A stretch of DNA of 64,000 nt from NCBI GenBank assembly GCA_963829845.1, contig CAWHKD010000017.1:123456-187455 (forward strand), in the 5' to 3' direction. Below, one piece after another: positions 53,501 through 62,533 of this stretch (its first letter is position 1; every line of letters begins with the position of its first letter). The position numbers and the translations under genes were made by a program. Source of the DNA: Gaiellasilicea sp963829845 (GTDB lineage: Bacteria; Actinomycetota; Thermoleophilia; Gaiellales; Gaiellaceae). Below the pieces are notes generated by a model, which worked only from the letters and a program-made list of their open reading frames with translations, searched no databases and was not told the DNA's origin.

Positions 53501-55135
53501 GTGAGCTCTGCCGACGCCCTCGAGCGCGGCCGCCGAGCGTATACACGCCGGGCTTGGGGAGAAGCCTGGGAGTCCCTGTCGCTCGCCGCCCGGACGACGC
53601 CGCTCGGGGCGGAGGACATGGAACTGCTGGGGACGTCGGCCTACATGCTCGGTCGCGGCGACGACCTGGAAAGCCTGGAGCGGGCGTATCACCTCCACCT
53701 CGATGCCGGTGAGGCGCTCCGCGCGGCTCGGTGCGCGTTCTGGATGGGTATGACTCTCTCCACAAGGGGTGAGCTGAGCCGCGGGACCGGATGGCTCGGC
53801 CGTGCGCAGCGGTTGGTCGAGCGCGAGCGGCGCGACTGCGTGGAACGGGGCTACCTGCTGCTTCCGCTCATCTTTCAGCACGAGTCCGCCGGTGACTACG
53901 AGGCTGCCGCCGCCGTCGCAGCCGACGCTGCAGAGATCGGCGAGCGCTTCCACGATGCCGACCTGTTCGCTCTCGCCGTGCAGTCGCAGGGCATCTTGCT
54001 CGTCAGGCTCGGCCGGGTCGCGGCGGGGCTCGGGTTGATGGACGAGGCGATGGTGGCGGTTACCGCAGGTGAGTTGTCTCCGATCGTCAGCGGCATGGTC
54101 TACTGCGGGGTGATCCTCGGCTGTCAGGAGGCGTACGAGCTGCGCCGCGCCCGCGAGTGGACGGCGGCCTTGACGCAGTGGTGCGACGAGCAACCCGACC
54201 TGGTGAGCTTCACAGGGACGTGTCTGGTGCATCGCGCCGAGATCTTGCAGTTGCAGGGTGCGTGGCGCGACGCGCTCGAAGAGGCGCGTCGTGCCGTAAC
54301 CCGTTGCGCGCAGGCGATGAACAAACCGGCGGCCGCCCAAGCCATTCACCGGCAAGGCGAGGTGCATCGCCTGCAAGGCGACTTCGCCGCGGCCGAACAG
54401 GCGTACCGGGATGCGAGCCACGCTGGTCGGGAGCCGCAGCCTGGGCTGGCTCTCCTGCGGCTGGCTCAAGGAGACGGCGCCGCTGCAGCCGCCGCGATTC
54501 GCCGATCACTGGGCGAAACCGTCGAGTGGCCAAAGCGAGTGGGGCTACTGCCCGCCTATATCGAGATCATGCTGGCCGTCGGGGATCTCGAGCAGGCTCG
54601 CGTCGCGTGCGACGAGCTGGAGGAGGCTTCGACCGGCTACGAGAGCGACATGCTGGGGGCGATGGTGGCATATGCACGAGGTATGTTCGAGCTGGCCGGA
54701 GGCGACGCCCAGGCTGCCCTGGTCGCGCTGCGGCGCGCAGCCCAGGTGTGGCAGGAACTCGACGTGCCGTACGAAGCAGCTCGCACGCGCGTGCTCATCG
54801 GACTCGCGTGCCGCGCGCTGGGAGACCACGACACGGCCGCGTTGGAGCTGGAGGCCGCCCGGAGCGTCTTCGCCGAGCTCGGAGCGGCCCCGGATCTCGC
54901 GCACGTCGACTCGCTCGCCGGTCGGGAGGACACCGCCGACACTCACGGACTGACGGGGCGCGAGCTGCAGGTGCTGCGTCTGGTGGCGGACGGCCGAACG
55001 AACAAGGCGATCGCCGCCGAGCTGGTCGTGAGTGAGCGGACGATCGACCGGCACGTGAGCAACATCTTCTCCAAGCTCCGTGTCTCGTCGCGCGCGGCCG
55101 CGACGGCGTACGCGTACGAGCACCGGCTCGTCTGA
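53501..55135 (+). CDS. LuxR-family regulator with TPR-like sensor region
   Basis: A ~544-residue regulator. GTG 53501 follows GGGGGAAG and agrees with homologs starting near this point; ATG 53426 would add a dubious basic N-terminus. Residues to ~450 are repeated helical pairs (ALERGRRAYTRRAWGEAWESLSLAARTTPL, GGDAQAALVALRRAAQVWQELDVPYEAARTRVLIGLACRALGDHDTAALELEAARSVFAELGA). The end (LTGRELQVLRLVADGRTNKAIAAELVVSERTIDRHVSNIFSKLRVSSRAAATAYA) is the LuxR HTH. Followed by a hydrolase-like gene and a FAD oxidase, its probable targets. Confidence 0.9.
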   Translation: MSSADALERGRRAYTRRAWGEAWESLSLAARTTPLGAEDMELLGTSAYMLGRGDDLESLERAYHLHLDAGEALRAARCAFWMGMTLSTRGELSRGTGWLGRAQRLVERERRDCVERGYLLLPLIFQHESAGDYEAAAAVAADAAEIGERFHDADLFALAVQSQGILLVRLGRVAAGLGLMDEAMVAVTAGELSPIVSGMVYCGVILGCQEAYELRRAREWTAALTQWCDEQPDLVSFTGTCLVHRAEILQLQGAWRDALEEARRAVTRCAQAMNKPAAAQAIHRQGEVHRLQGDFAAAEQAYRDASHAGREPQPGLALLRLAQGDGAAAAAAIRRSLGETVEWPKRVGLLPAYIEIMLAVGDLEQARVACDELEEASTGYESDMLGAMVAYARGMFELAGGDAQAALVALRRAAQVWQELDVPYEAARTRVLIGLACRALGDHDTAALELEAARSVFAELGAAPDLAHVDSLAGREDTADTHGLTGRELQVLRLVADGRTNKAIAAELVVSERTIDRHVSNIFSKLRVSSRAAATAYAYEHRLV

Positions 55136-55147
55136 TCACATCCTTCT

Positions 55148-55165
55148 GGGTGGAATTACCCACCC
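55148..55165 (+). promoter_or_regulatory. Hairpin or operator GGGTGG-N6-CCACCC
   Basis: Six-pair inverted repeat GGGTGG (55148-55153), AATTAC loop, CCACCC (55160-55165), 12 bases after the LuxR stop and ~100 bases before the hydrolase ATG. A further GGGTGG occurs about 30 bases downstream. Could end the LuxR transcript or be a regulator site. Confidence 0.35.
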
Positions 55166-55265
55166 GCCGACGGGCGCAGGTTGGGTGGTTCCGCCGAAGC
55201 GGGGACCCTCGACGGCTCCTACCGTCGAGCGTGCAAGCCACATGGGCGCGAACGAGGAGGACGTC

Positions 55266-56168
55266 ATGAGCAGCGCGCAACAGGAGCAGAGACACAGCCG
55301 ACCCTCCGGGGGCGATGCGGCTCGCGAGCTACTGCTTGCCGGTCTGCCGGTCACGGAGAGACGGCTGCAGCTGGCCGGCTTCTCAACCGCAGTTCTCGAA
55401 GGTGGAGCTGGTCAGCCCGTTGTTCTGCTCCACGGCCCCGGGGCGTACGCGGCGGCGTGGATGCGGGTGATCCCGGGGCTGGTGACGACCCATCGCGTGG
55501 TCGCGCCCGACCTGCCCGGTCAGGGCGCCTCGACGGTGGCCGTCGGCGAGCTCGAGGTCGATCGAGTGGTCGCGTGGCTCGCCGAGTTGGTCGAGCGCAC
55601 CTGCCCGTCGCCGCCCGTCCTCGTCGGACATCTGCTCGGAGGCGCGATCGCGGCCCGCTTCGCAGCCGATCGCGGCGAGCGGCTCAGCCGACTGGTGCTC
55701 GTGGACACGTTTGGTCTGGCGCCGTTCGAACCCTCTCCCGAGTTTGGATCTGCGTTGATGGGTTTCCTCGCGCAACCGACCGCAGACACCCACGACGGTC
55801 TGTGGCAGCGATGCTCCTTCGACCTAGAGGGTTTGCGGCAAGCGCTGGGGACGCGCTGGGGTGCGATGAAGACGTACAACCTCGAGCTCGCCAACACGCC
55901 CGCGGTGGCGGAAGCAGGGGGCAAGCTCATGGAGCTGTTCGCAATGCCGGTAGTTCCGGCCGAGGTCCTTGGGCGGATCGCGGCTCCCACGACGCTCATC
56001 TGGGGACGACATGACCTCGCAACGCCGGTGCGGATCGCCGAGGCCGCGAGCGTGCGCTACGGCTGGCCGCTGCACGTGATCGACGACGCCGCCGACGACC
56101 CGACCATCGACCAGCCCGAGGCGTTCCTGCATGCGCTGCGAAACGCGCTCGGTGAGGACGGTCCGTGA
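55266..56168 (+). CDS. Alpha/beta-hydrolase-fold protein without nucleophile or catalytic histidine
   Basis: A 300-residue alpha/beta hydrolase-fold protein, starting at ATG 55266 behind GAGGAGG. PVVLLHGPGAYAAAWMRVIPGL, APDLPGQGAS and TTLIWGRHDLATPV (Asp) are conserved. The nucleophile elbow reads VGHLLGGAIA with Leu123 where a Ser/Asp/Cys should be. At the C-terminus the usual GAGH(L/F)P segment is DDAADDPTIDQPEAFLHAL, so the His is missing too. It is probably a noncatalytic or repurposed member. Overlaps the FAD oxidase start by one base (TGATG). Confidence 0.85.
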   Translation: MSSAQQEQRHSRPSGGDAARELLLAGLPVTERRLQLAGFSTAVLEGGAGQPVVLLHGPGAYAAAWMRVIPGLVTTHRVVAPDLPGQGASTVAVGELEVDRVVAWLAELVERTCPSPPVLVGHLLGGAIAARFAADRGERLSRLVLVDTFGLAPFEPSPEFGSALMGFLAQPTADTHDGLWQRCSFDLEGLRQALGTRWGAMKTYNLELANTPAVAEAGGKLMELFAMPVVPAEVLGRIAAPTTLIWGRHDLATPVRIAEAASVRYGWPLHVIDDAADDPTIDQPEAFLHALRNALGEDGP

Positions 56169-57538
56169 TGTCCGGCGCTGCGACCACCGATTCTTTTCAG
56201 CTTCTTCGTCAGACGTTCTCGCGGCTGGTCCTCGAGCCCGGCGATGCCGGCTACGACGAGGCACGCCGGATTCACAACGGGCTCATCGACAAACGTCCGG
56301 CGGTGATCGCGCGGTGCCTGCACACGGCCGACGTCGTGGCCGCGGTCACCTACGGCACGGACGAAGGGCTTGAGATCTCCATTCGCGGAGGCGGCCACAA
56401 CGTCGCGGGCAAGGCGGTCACCGACGGCGGGCTGATGATCGACCTTTCCTTGATGAAGGGCATTCAGGTCGACCCCGCGCGACGGACCGTGCGTGCGCAG
56501 CCGGGAGTGACGGTCGGGGAACTGGACCGTGCGACAGCCGCCTTCGGGCTCGCCACCCCGAGCGGCATCGTCTCGAGCACCGGGATCGCGGGCCTGACGC
56601 TCGGTGGCGGCCTCGCCTGGCTGCAGGGCAAGTACGGGCTGGCCATCGACAACCTCCTCTCCGCAGAGGTGGTCCTCGCCTCCGGCAATGTGGTCACCGC
56701 GAGCGACGACAGCGAGAAAGACCTGTTCTGGGCGCTCCGAGGCGGCGGAGGAAACTTCGGTGTCGTTAGCTCATTCGAGTTTCGCGCGCACCCGCTCGTC
56801 AGCGTGCTCGGCGGTCCGGTGCTGTATCCGCTCGCGGCCGCGCCGAAGGTCTTCTCGTTCTTCCGCGAGTTCTCCACCGGATTGCCGGACGAGCTGTCCC
56901 TGCAGGCCATCCTGGCCCACGCACCCGACGGATCGGGAGCCAAGGTATGCGGGATCGTCCTCTGCCACGCGGGCGACGACGCCGAGCAAGCCGCTGCCGA
57001 CCTACAGCCGCTGCGGGACCTCGGCGCGCCTGTGGCCGACATGGTGGGGCGAATGCCGTACGTGGCGATGAACACGGGCGCAGATGGGCTGTTCCCCAGA
57101 GGCGCGCTCAACTACTGGAAGTCGGCGTTCTTCTCGGAGCTCTCCGATGCCGCCGTCGCGGTGATGGCCGATGCGCTCGAGCGAGCGCCGAGCGAGCTGT
57201 GCGCGATTGGCGTCGAGGAGTTCCACGGCGCGGTCACGCGCGTCCCCGCGGAGGCGACCGCCTACCCGCACCGGGAGCCAGCCTTCAACCTGATCCTGGT
57301 CTCGCAGTGGACCGATCCAGCCCAAACGGATGCGTGCATCGCGTGGGCGCGTCAGACCTTCGACGGTCTCGCGCCGTACATGGCCGACCGCTCCTACACG
57401 AACTACCTCTCCGCCGACGACCACGACCGCGTCCGGCAGGCCTTCGGGCCGAACTACGACCGGCTGGTGGAGGTGAAGCGGCGCTACGACCCGCACAACC
57501 GCTTCCGCGGGAACCAGAACATCGATCCGAAAGCGTGA
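56168..57538 (+). CDS. FAD-binding oxidoreductase, berberine-bridge-enzyme (BBE) type
   Basis: A 456-residue PCMH/BBE oxidase starting at ATG 56168 (GTG 56165 is an alternative). The FAD domain shows EISIRGGGHNVAGKAVTDGGLMIDLS with His77, a likely covalent FAD ligand, and GLTLGGGLAWLQGKYGLAIDNLLSAEVV; the second covalent Cys position reads GIVSSTGIAGL, so attachment is probably through His only. The C-terminal BBE domain ends FGPNYDRLVEVKRRYDPHNRFRGNQNI. Likely oxidises a sugar or alkaloid-like substrate. Third gene of the LuxR trio. Confidence 0.92.
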   Translation: MSGAATTDSFQLLRQTFSRLVLEPGDAGYDEARRIHNGLIDKRPAVIARCLHTADVVAAVTYGTDEGLEISIRGGGHNVAGKAVTDGGLMIDLSLMKGIQVDPARRTVRAQPGVTVGELDRATAAFGLATPSGIVSSTGIAGLTLGGGLAWLQGKYGLAIDNLLSAEVVLASGNVVTASDDSEKDLFWALRGGGGNFGVVSSFEFRAHPLVSVLGGPVLYPLAAAPKVFSFFREFSTGLPDELSLQAILAHAPDGSGAKVCGIVLCHAGDDAEQAAADLQPLRDLGAPVADMVGRMPYVAMNTGADGLFPRGALNYWKSAFFSELSDAAVAVMADALERAPSELCAIGVEEFHGAVTRVPAEATAYPHREPAFNLILVSQWTDPAQTDACIAWARQTFDGLAPYMADRSYTNYLSADDHDRVRQAFGPNYDRLVEVKRRYDPHNRFRGNQNIDPKA

Positions 57539-57568
57539 TCGAGGTGCGGTGCTGATCGAAGGCGCGGC

Positions 57569-57760
57569 TTGGTACAGCACCTCCTCGATCGGTCGACGTG
57601 CCGGAATGCTTGGTCAGGCCATACCAAGAAGCAACGCCGCCCAGGTGCTGTTCCCTGGCGCCGCGGAGAAGACCGAGGTGCGAATGTTCGGTGTGGGGTA
57701 CCAAAACGGGTAGCAAAACCCGACGATCGACAGCCTAAGAACGAGGACAGGCCCGCATAA
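57569..57760 (+). pseudogene. Tyrosine-recombinase (integrase) C-terminal remnant
   Basis: A 63-codon frame begins MVQHLLDRSTCRNAWSGHTK, resembling the RHxxLGHSxxxxTxxYSH part of phage integrases (QHLLGHSS...T...Y.H), with key His/Gly/His residues altered. It ends GVPKRVAKPDDRQPKNEDRP, followed by a hairpin and a tRNA-like 3' end, the layout seen where an integrase abuts its tRNA attachment site. Decayed; no active recombinase. Confidence 0.4.
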
Positions 57761-57769
57761 CGGGCCTGT
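57747..57769 (-). terminator. Hairpin before the tRNA 3' echo
   Basis: ACAGGCCCG and CGGGCCTGT (9 bp) with a CATAA loop. Seen on the minus strand it directly follows the 11-bp tRNA-like end at 57773-57783, as the terminator does after the true tRNA-Met gene. Confidence 0.45.
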
Positions 57770-57772
57770 TCG

Positions 57773-57783
57773 ATAGCGGGGGC
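57773..57783 (-). other. Possible attachment-site remnant: 3' end of tRNA-Met
   Basis: ATAGCGGGGGC is identical to 63962-63972, the 3' end of the tRNA-Met gene plus one base. In both places it sits a few bases from a GC hairpin. Only 11 bases match, so chance cannot be excluded. Confidence 0.35.
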
Positions 57784-58065
57784 GCGTTATGAACGACTTC
57801 CTGCGACCGCGTTGCGGATCGAGGGGGTTCGCCGCCTCAGCCTTGCGACCGCTCACGCCGCCTTGGCCGGTGGGACGCGAAACCCCTTGAAGACGTCGAG
57901 GCGCGTTGCACCGGCTTCTCGAGGCTGAGTACCGGAGGCGGTAAGCGCAGACCGGGCGCGGGAGAGGGATTCCCGACAATGGCAGCGTGGGAACAGTCAG
58001 CGCAGCTTCGCCCGGGGGCGCGGCGTGTCAGAGGGCAAGGTCCCCGTGGGTCGATCGCACGCCCG

Positions 58066-59700
58066 CTACGCGTCCGCACCGCGTGCGCGACGTCTCGTTC
58101 TACGGCGTCGAGCCCGCCGGGCGTCGGCGAGGATAGCCCGGGCTGCATTCCTCCCCGGGCCGCCGGTGACTCCGCCCCCGGGGTGTGTGCCCGCCCCACA
58201 CATGTAGAGGCCGCGGATCCCGGCAAGCCGGTAGCGAGCATGGCCGAGGAGAGGCCGCCAGGCGAAGACCTGGTCGAGGGCATGCTCGCCGTGCATCGGG
58301 TGCCCACCGCTGAGCCCGTACTCGCGCTCGAGGTCCGCGGGCGTGACGACGTGGCGAGCGACGATCCTGTCCGCGATACCCGGTGCATAGACCTCGAGTG
58401 TCCGCACGGCCCCGTCCGCGACACGATCGCGCGCTGCCTCGTCCCAGTCCGCGTCCCGGAGCCGCCGTGGCGCGTACTGGAACAGCGCGGTGACGACGTG
58501 GGTCCCAGCAGGGGCCAACGAGGGGTCCGAGAGGGTGGGGATCGTCGCCTCGAGATACGGGTGCTCGGAGATCCGGCCGTACTTCGAGTCGTCGAACGCC
58601 CGCTCGAGGTCGTCAAGGCTCGGTGCGACGACGATCCGCCCGTGCAGGCGCTCGCCGTCGACGCCGCCGATCGCCGGCAGGCCCTCCAGGACGAGGGTCA
58701 CCTTCGCCACCACGCCGGGCGTGCGGATGTGCTCGACCCGCCAGCCCAGAGTCGGGCCGACCTCGGCCGGGTCGACGAGGCGCAGAAGGGTCTGCTTGGG
58801 GTCGGCGTTCGACACGACGATCCGCGCGTCGATCTCCTCGCCGCTCGCGAGAGTGACCCCTTCGACAGAGCCTCGCCCTGTTCGGATGGCCGCGACGTCG
58901 GCATCGCAGCGAATCGTCGCGGCGTTGCTCCGCGCAGCGGCGACGAGCGCCCCCGCCAGGGAGTCCGGTCCGCCGCGCGCGAAAACCGTGCGGCCCGCCG
59001 CTCCTCCTCCTGCGGCCGAGTCCCACAGGAAGTTGAGCGCCGTCCCCGCCGACCGGGGGCCCATGGCCGTGTAACGAACGCCTCGTGCGCCGAGGACGCC
59101 GCGTAGCGCCTCGTCCTCGACAGCTTCGTCGACGAGGTCCGCGACGGACATCGGCAGCACCCGCAGCGCCTCGCGCAGCTGCTGCCTCCCGAGGTGCCGC
59201 AGGCCGTTCAACAGGGTGAGGCCGCCGGTGGTGTCCGCGACGGACGGAGACGCGAGGTCCGGCGGCTCGGTCGCCTGGACGCGGGCGAGGAAGGCGCCCA
59301 GAGAGCGGATCCTGCGGTCGAAGGCGACGAACGCCTCGGCATCGCGCGGCTGGGTCCGCGTCCGGAGCTCGATCGCCGTCCGGACCGGGTCGCGCCACAA
59401 CGTGAGGCCGGGCCCGTCGGCGGACGGGGCGAACGCCACTACCTCCGGCTCGATGGCGCGGAAGCCATGCGAGCCGAGCCGAAGGTCGCGGACGACGTCG
59501 TCACGGAGACCTCCGACACAGTCGGCCGCAACCGGCGCGCGCACACCGGGTGCGACCTCCTCGGTAGCCAGGAGGCCGCCCGCCCGGCTTCGCCGCTCGA
59601 GAACGAGCGTCCGGAGCCCCGCCTTCGCCAGGTACGAAGCCGCGACTAGGCCGTTGTGCCCGGCGCCGACCACGACCGCGTCGTATCGCTCCCGGGCCAC
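58066..59700 (-). CDS. Phytoene-desaturase-like FAD oxidoreductase (paralog 1)
   Basis: A 544-residue NAD(P)/FAD-dependent amine-oxidase-fold enzyme. GTG 59700 is used; it overlaps nothing and follows the paralog's stop by two bases. The Rossmann motif RYDAVVVGAGHNGLVAASYLAKAGLRTLVLERRSRAGGLLATEE is intact, as is LYMCGAGTHPGGGVTGGPGRNAARAIL near the end. The C-terminus carries a basic tail (RRARRRRTRRRARG) that relatives usually lack. Similar to the PYROXD2-type family, whose substrates are unknown; carotenoid desaturation is not implied. Adjacent to its paralog and divergent from two GcvT-like genes. Confidence 0.87.
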   Translation of the reverse strand: MARERYDAVVVGAGHNGLVAASYLAKAGLRTLVLERRSRAGGLLATEEVAPGVRAPVAADCVGGLRDDVVRDLRLGSHGFRAIEPEVVAFAPSADGPGLTLWRDPVRTAIELRTRTQPRDAEAFVAFDRRIRSLGAFLARVQATEPPDLASPSVADTTGGLTLLNGLRHLGRQQLREALRVLPMSVADLVDEAVEDEALRGVLGARGVRYTAMGPRSAGTALNFLWDSAAGGGAAGRTVFARGGPDSLAGALVAAARSNAATIRCDADVAAIRTGRGSVEGVTLASGEEIDARIVVSNADPKQTLLRLVDPAEVGPTLGWRVEHIRTPGVVAKVTLVLEGLPAIGGVDGERLHGRIVVAPSLDDLERAFDDSKYGRISEHPYLEATIPTLSDPSLAPAGTHVVTALFQYAPRRLRDADWDEAARDRVADGAVRTLEVYAPGIADRIVARHVVTPADLEREYGLSGGHPMHGEHALDQVFAWRPLLGHARYRLAGIRGLYMCGAGTHPGGGVTGGPGRNAARAILADARRARRRRTRRRARGADA

Positions 59701-59702
59701 TC

Positions 59703-61313
59703 CTAGGCGGCCTTCTTGGCGCGCAGCGCACGCAGGACCTGCAGCGCTGCGAGGCGACCCGACGCGCCCATGATCCCACCCCCGGGGTGCGTGGCCGCGC
59801 CGCACATCCAGAGGTTCCGTAGCGGCGTCCGGTAGCGCGCCCAGCCCGGCACGGGCCGGTTGAAGAAGAGCTGCTCGAGCGAGAGCTCGCCCTGGAAGAT
59901 GTTTCCCTCAGAGAGTCCAAACCGCTGTTCGATGTCATTGGGTGTGAGCACCTGCGCGTGCAGGATCAGGTCGCGGATGTTCGGCGCACGCTCCGCGATC
60001 GTGTCGACGACGGTTTCCCCGAACGCATCGCGCCGGCCGTCGTCCCACTCGTCGCCCTCGGCCAGGCGGTAGGGCGCGTACTGGACGAAGCAGCTCATGA
60101 CGTGCTTGCCCGGAGGCGCCATCGACGGGTCGACCAGGGTCGGGATGACCATGTCGATGTACGGACGCCGGCTGAAGCGGCCGGATTTCGCGTCGTCGTA
60201 GGCCTGCTCCATGTAGTCGATGCTCGGGCTGAAGCTGATCGCGCCGCGCAGGTGGTCACCCTCGCCGGGCAGGCACGTGAACTCGGGAAGCCCGTCCAGG
60301 GCCAGGTTCACCTTCCCGCTGGAGCCCCGGTACCGGTAGCGCGCGACCTCGGCGAGGAACGACCCGTCGAGGAGGCCGGACGGCAGGAGCCGGAGGAACG
60401 TCTGCTGCGGGTCCAGGCTCGACAGCGTCACCCGCCCGGTCACCTCGTCGCCCACTGACGTGACCGCGCCGGTCACCTCGTCGCCTCGGGTCAGGAAGTG
60501 CTCGACCGCGGTCTCGGTCCTGATCTCGGCACCGAACGACCGGGCGGCGCTCGCGATCGCCTCACTGACTGCGCCGGTCCCTCCTCGTGGTATTCCCCAG
60601 GCTCGCAGGACGCCATCGATCTCGCCCATGTAGTGGTGCAGCAGGACGTAGGCGGTCCCAGGAGAGCGGATCCCCTGGAACGTGCCGATGATCCCGGAGG
60701 CGCTGATCGTCGCCTTCAGCGGATCCGTCTCGAACCACTGGTCGAGGAAGTCGGCGGCGCTCATCGTCATGAGCTGAATGAACACAGCCTGCTGCTCCAG
60801 GGAGAGTCCGTTGAAGGAGCGGGCGAGACGTGCGACGGGGAGCCATTCGCGCGGATTTAGCCGGGACAGGTCCGGCGGCGCGATGGACAGGATCGGCTTG
60901 ATGAACCTCGCCATCTCGAACATCAGGCGGCTGTACTCCTCGTACGCCTCCGCGTCGCTCGCCGACCAGCGTCGGAGCTCACGCACGGTGCGGCCGTGGT
61001 CGTTCACACGCCACAGGTAGTCGCCGTCGAGCGGCGTGAAGGTTCCGTCGAGAGGCAGGATCTCGAGGCCGTGCTCCGGCAGCGAGAGCTCCCGGACGAT
61101 CTCGGGGCGGAGCAGCGAGACGACGTACGAGGCCACGCTGAACCGGAAGCCGGGAAACACCTCCTCGGTTACCGCCGCCCCGCCGAGAACGTGTCGCCGC
61201 TCCAGCACGACGACCTTGAGTCCGGCCCGCGCAAGGTACGCCGCGGCGACGAGCCCGTTGTGCCCGCCGCCGACGATCACGGCGTCGTACGTGCGGTGAT
61301 TGGAGCTCGCCAT
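59703..61313 (-). CDS. Phytoene-desaturase-like FAD oxidoreductase (paralog 2)
   Basis: A 536-residue paralog of the preceding enzyme. ATG 61313 (MASSNHRTYDAVIVGGGHNGLVAAAYLARAGLKVVVLERRHVLGGAAVTEE) is chosen; a longer start would add an unrelated N-terminus. The C-terminal FAD contact is LWMCGAATHPGGGIMGASGRLAALQVL. It is more like the standard PYROXD2/dehydrogenase than paralog 1. Starts about 57 bases from the divergent GcvT-like gene, so the two may share a control region. Confidence 0.88.
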   Translation of the reverse strand: MASSNHRTYDAVIVGGGHNGLVAAAYLARAGLKVVVLERRHVLGGAAVTEEVFPGFRFSVASYVVSLLRPEIVRELSLPEHGLEILPLDGTFTPLDGDYLWRVNDHGRTVRELRRWSASDAEAYEEYSRLMFEMARFIKPILSIAPPDLSRLNPREWLPVARLARSFNGLSLEQQAVFIQLMTMSAADFLDQWFETDPLKATISASGIIGTFQGIRSPGTAYVLLHHYMGEIDGVLRAWGIPRGGTGAVSEAIASAARSFGAEIRTETAVEHFLTRGDEVTGAVTSVGDEVTGRVTLSSLDPQQTFLRLLPSGLLDGSFLAEVARYRYRGSSGKVNLALDGLPEFTCLPGEGDHLRGAISFSPSIDYMEQAYDDAKSGRFSRRPYIDMVIPTLVDPSMAPPGKHVMSCFVQYAPYRLAEGDEWDDGRRDAFGETVVDTIAERAPNIRDLILHAQVLTPNDIEQRFGLSEGNIFQGELSLEQLFFNRPVPGWARYRTPLRNLWMCGAATHPGGGIMGASGRLAALQVLRALRAKKAA

Positions 61314-61369
61314 CAGCGGCGACACTAACCGTGGAACGGCTCGGCGCGCTCCCCAATAAGCCACCGATT

Positions 61370-62526
61370 ATGCTTGCCGACATGCTCGGCCCGTTCGACA
61401 TGGAGACGGTTCAGCGTGGAGCGCGCTTGCGGCGCAGCCCCTTCTACGAGGCGACGCAGCGGCACGGCCCGAAGGGCTTCACCGTCTACAACCACACGCT
61501 CTTCCCGATCAACTTCGACGATTTCGAGGCCGAGTACTGGCACCTGCTGAACCACGTGACGCTCTGGGACGTCGCTGTCGAGCGCAACGTGGAGGTGACG
61601 GGTCCGGACGGCTTCCGCTTCGCGCAGCTGCTCACCTGCCGCGACCTCAGCGCGTGCGCCGTCGGCCAGGGCAAGTACGTGCTGATCACGGCGCCGGACG
61701 GCGGGATCCTCAACGACCCGGTCATGCTGCGCCTCGACGAGAACACGTTCTGGTTCGCGCTCGCGGACAGCGACGTGCTGCTGTACGCGAAGGGGCTGGC
61801 GGCGGATGCGGGGATGGACGTGCAGCTCTCGGAGGTCGAGGCGTACCCGCTGCAAATCCAGGGTCCAAGTCGAAGGACGTCGTCCGGGGCCTGTTCGGCG
61901 ACGACATCCTCGACCTCGGCTACTACCACTTCCGCCGCCTCGAGCTGGACGACATCCCGCTCATCCTCACCCGGACCGGCTGGACGTCGGAGGTCGGATA
62001 CGAGATCTACCTCCTCGACGCCTCGCGCGGAACGGACCTGTGGGACCGGATCATGGAAGCGGGCGAGCCGTACGAGATCCGGCCGACGGGGCCGGTGGAC
62101 ATCCGCCGGGTCGAGGGAGGCATCTTCAACTGGGGTGCCGACATGACCTACGAGAACAACCCCTTCGAGTTGGGCCTCGGCCGGCTCGTCGACCTGGACA
62201 CCGAGGCGGACTTCGTCGCCCGCGACGCGCTCACGAGGATTCGCGACGAGGGCGTGAAGCAGAAGATCGTCGGGGTCGAGATCGGCGGCGACCGGCTGGA
62301 GATGAACACGACGGGCTGGCCGGTTTCGGCCGACGGCGCGAGCGGACGGGTCACGTCCGCCGTCTATTCGCCCCGCCTCGAGAAGAACATCGGGTACGCG
62401 TGGCTCCCTGTCGAGCACACCGAGCCCGGGACGCACGTCGCGGTGGAGACACCCGAGGGTATGAGGGACGCGACGATCGCGCCGCTGCCCTTCTTCGACC
62501 CCGAGAAGCAGATCCCGAAGTCCTAG
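61370..62526 (+). pseudogene. GcvT/DmdA-like aminomethyltransferase gene with a -1 frameshift
   Basis: From ATG 61370 the protein reads to residue ~165 (FTVYNHTLFPINFDDFEAEYWHLLNHVTLWDVAVERNVEVTGPDGFRFAQLLTCRDLSACAVGQGKYVLITAPDGGILNDPVMLRLDENTFWFALADSD), a tetrahydrofolate-dependent T-protein/DMSP-demethylase-like fold. After PLQIQGP one base is missing (CCAAG where CCAAAG would keep frame, near 61867); the rest (SKSKDVVRGLFGDDILDLGYYHFRRLELDDIPLILTRTGWTSEVGYEIYLL) continues in frame to a stop at 62526. Removal of a base by assembly error is a serious alternative. Confidence 0.8.
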
Positions 62527-62533
62527 AGCCGCC

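Larger units (their letters stand above)
57539..58065. other. Accessory noncoding region with integrase remnant and tRNA 3' echo
   Basis: Over 500 bases without an intact gene. It contains a tyrosine-recombinase-like fragment (~57569-57760), a 9-bp hairpin (57747-57769), then an 11-bp match to the end of the tRNA-Met gene at the right edge (57773-57783). The remaining ~280 bases show no frame I trust. Confidence 0.5.

Noticed and set aside
57614..57979. A 121-aa reverse frame over the integrase-remnant region
   Set aside because: It contains the terminator hairpin and the tRNA-like end within its sequence, has no family resemblance and is not translated from a likely ribosome site.
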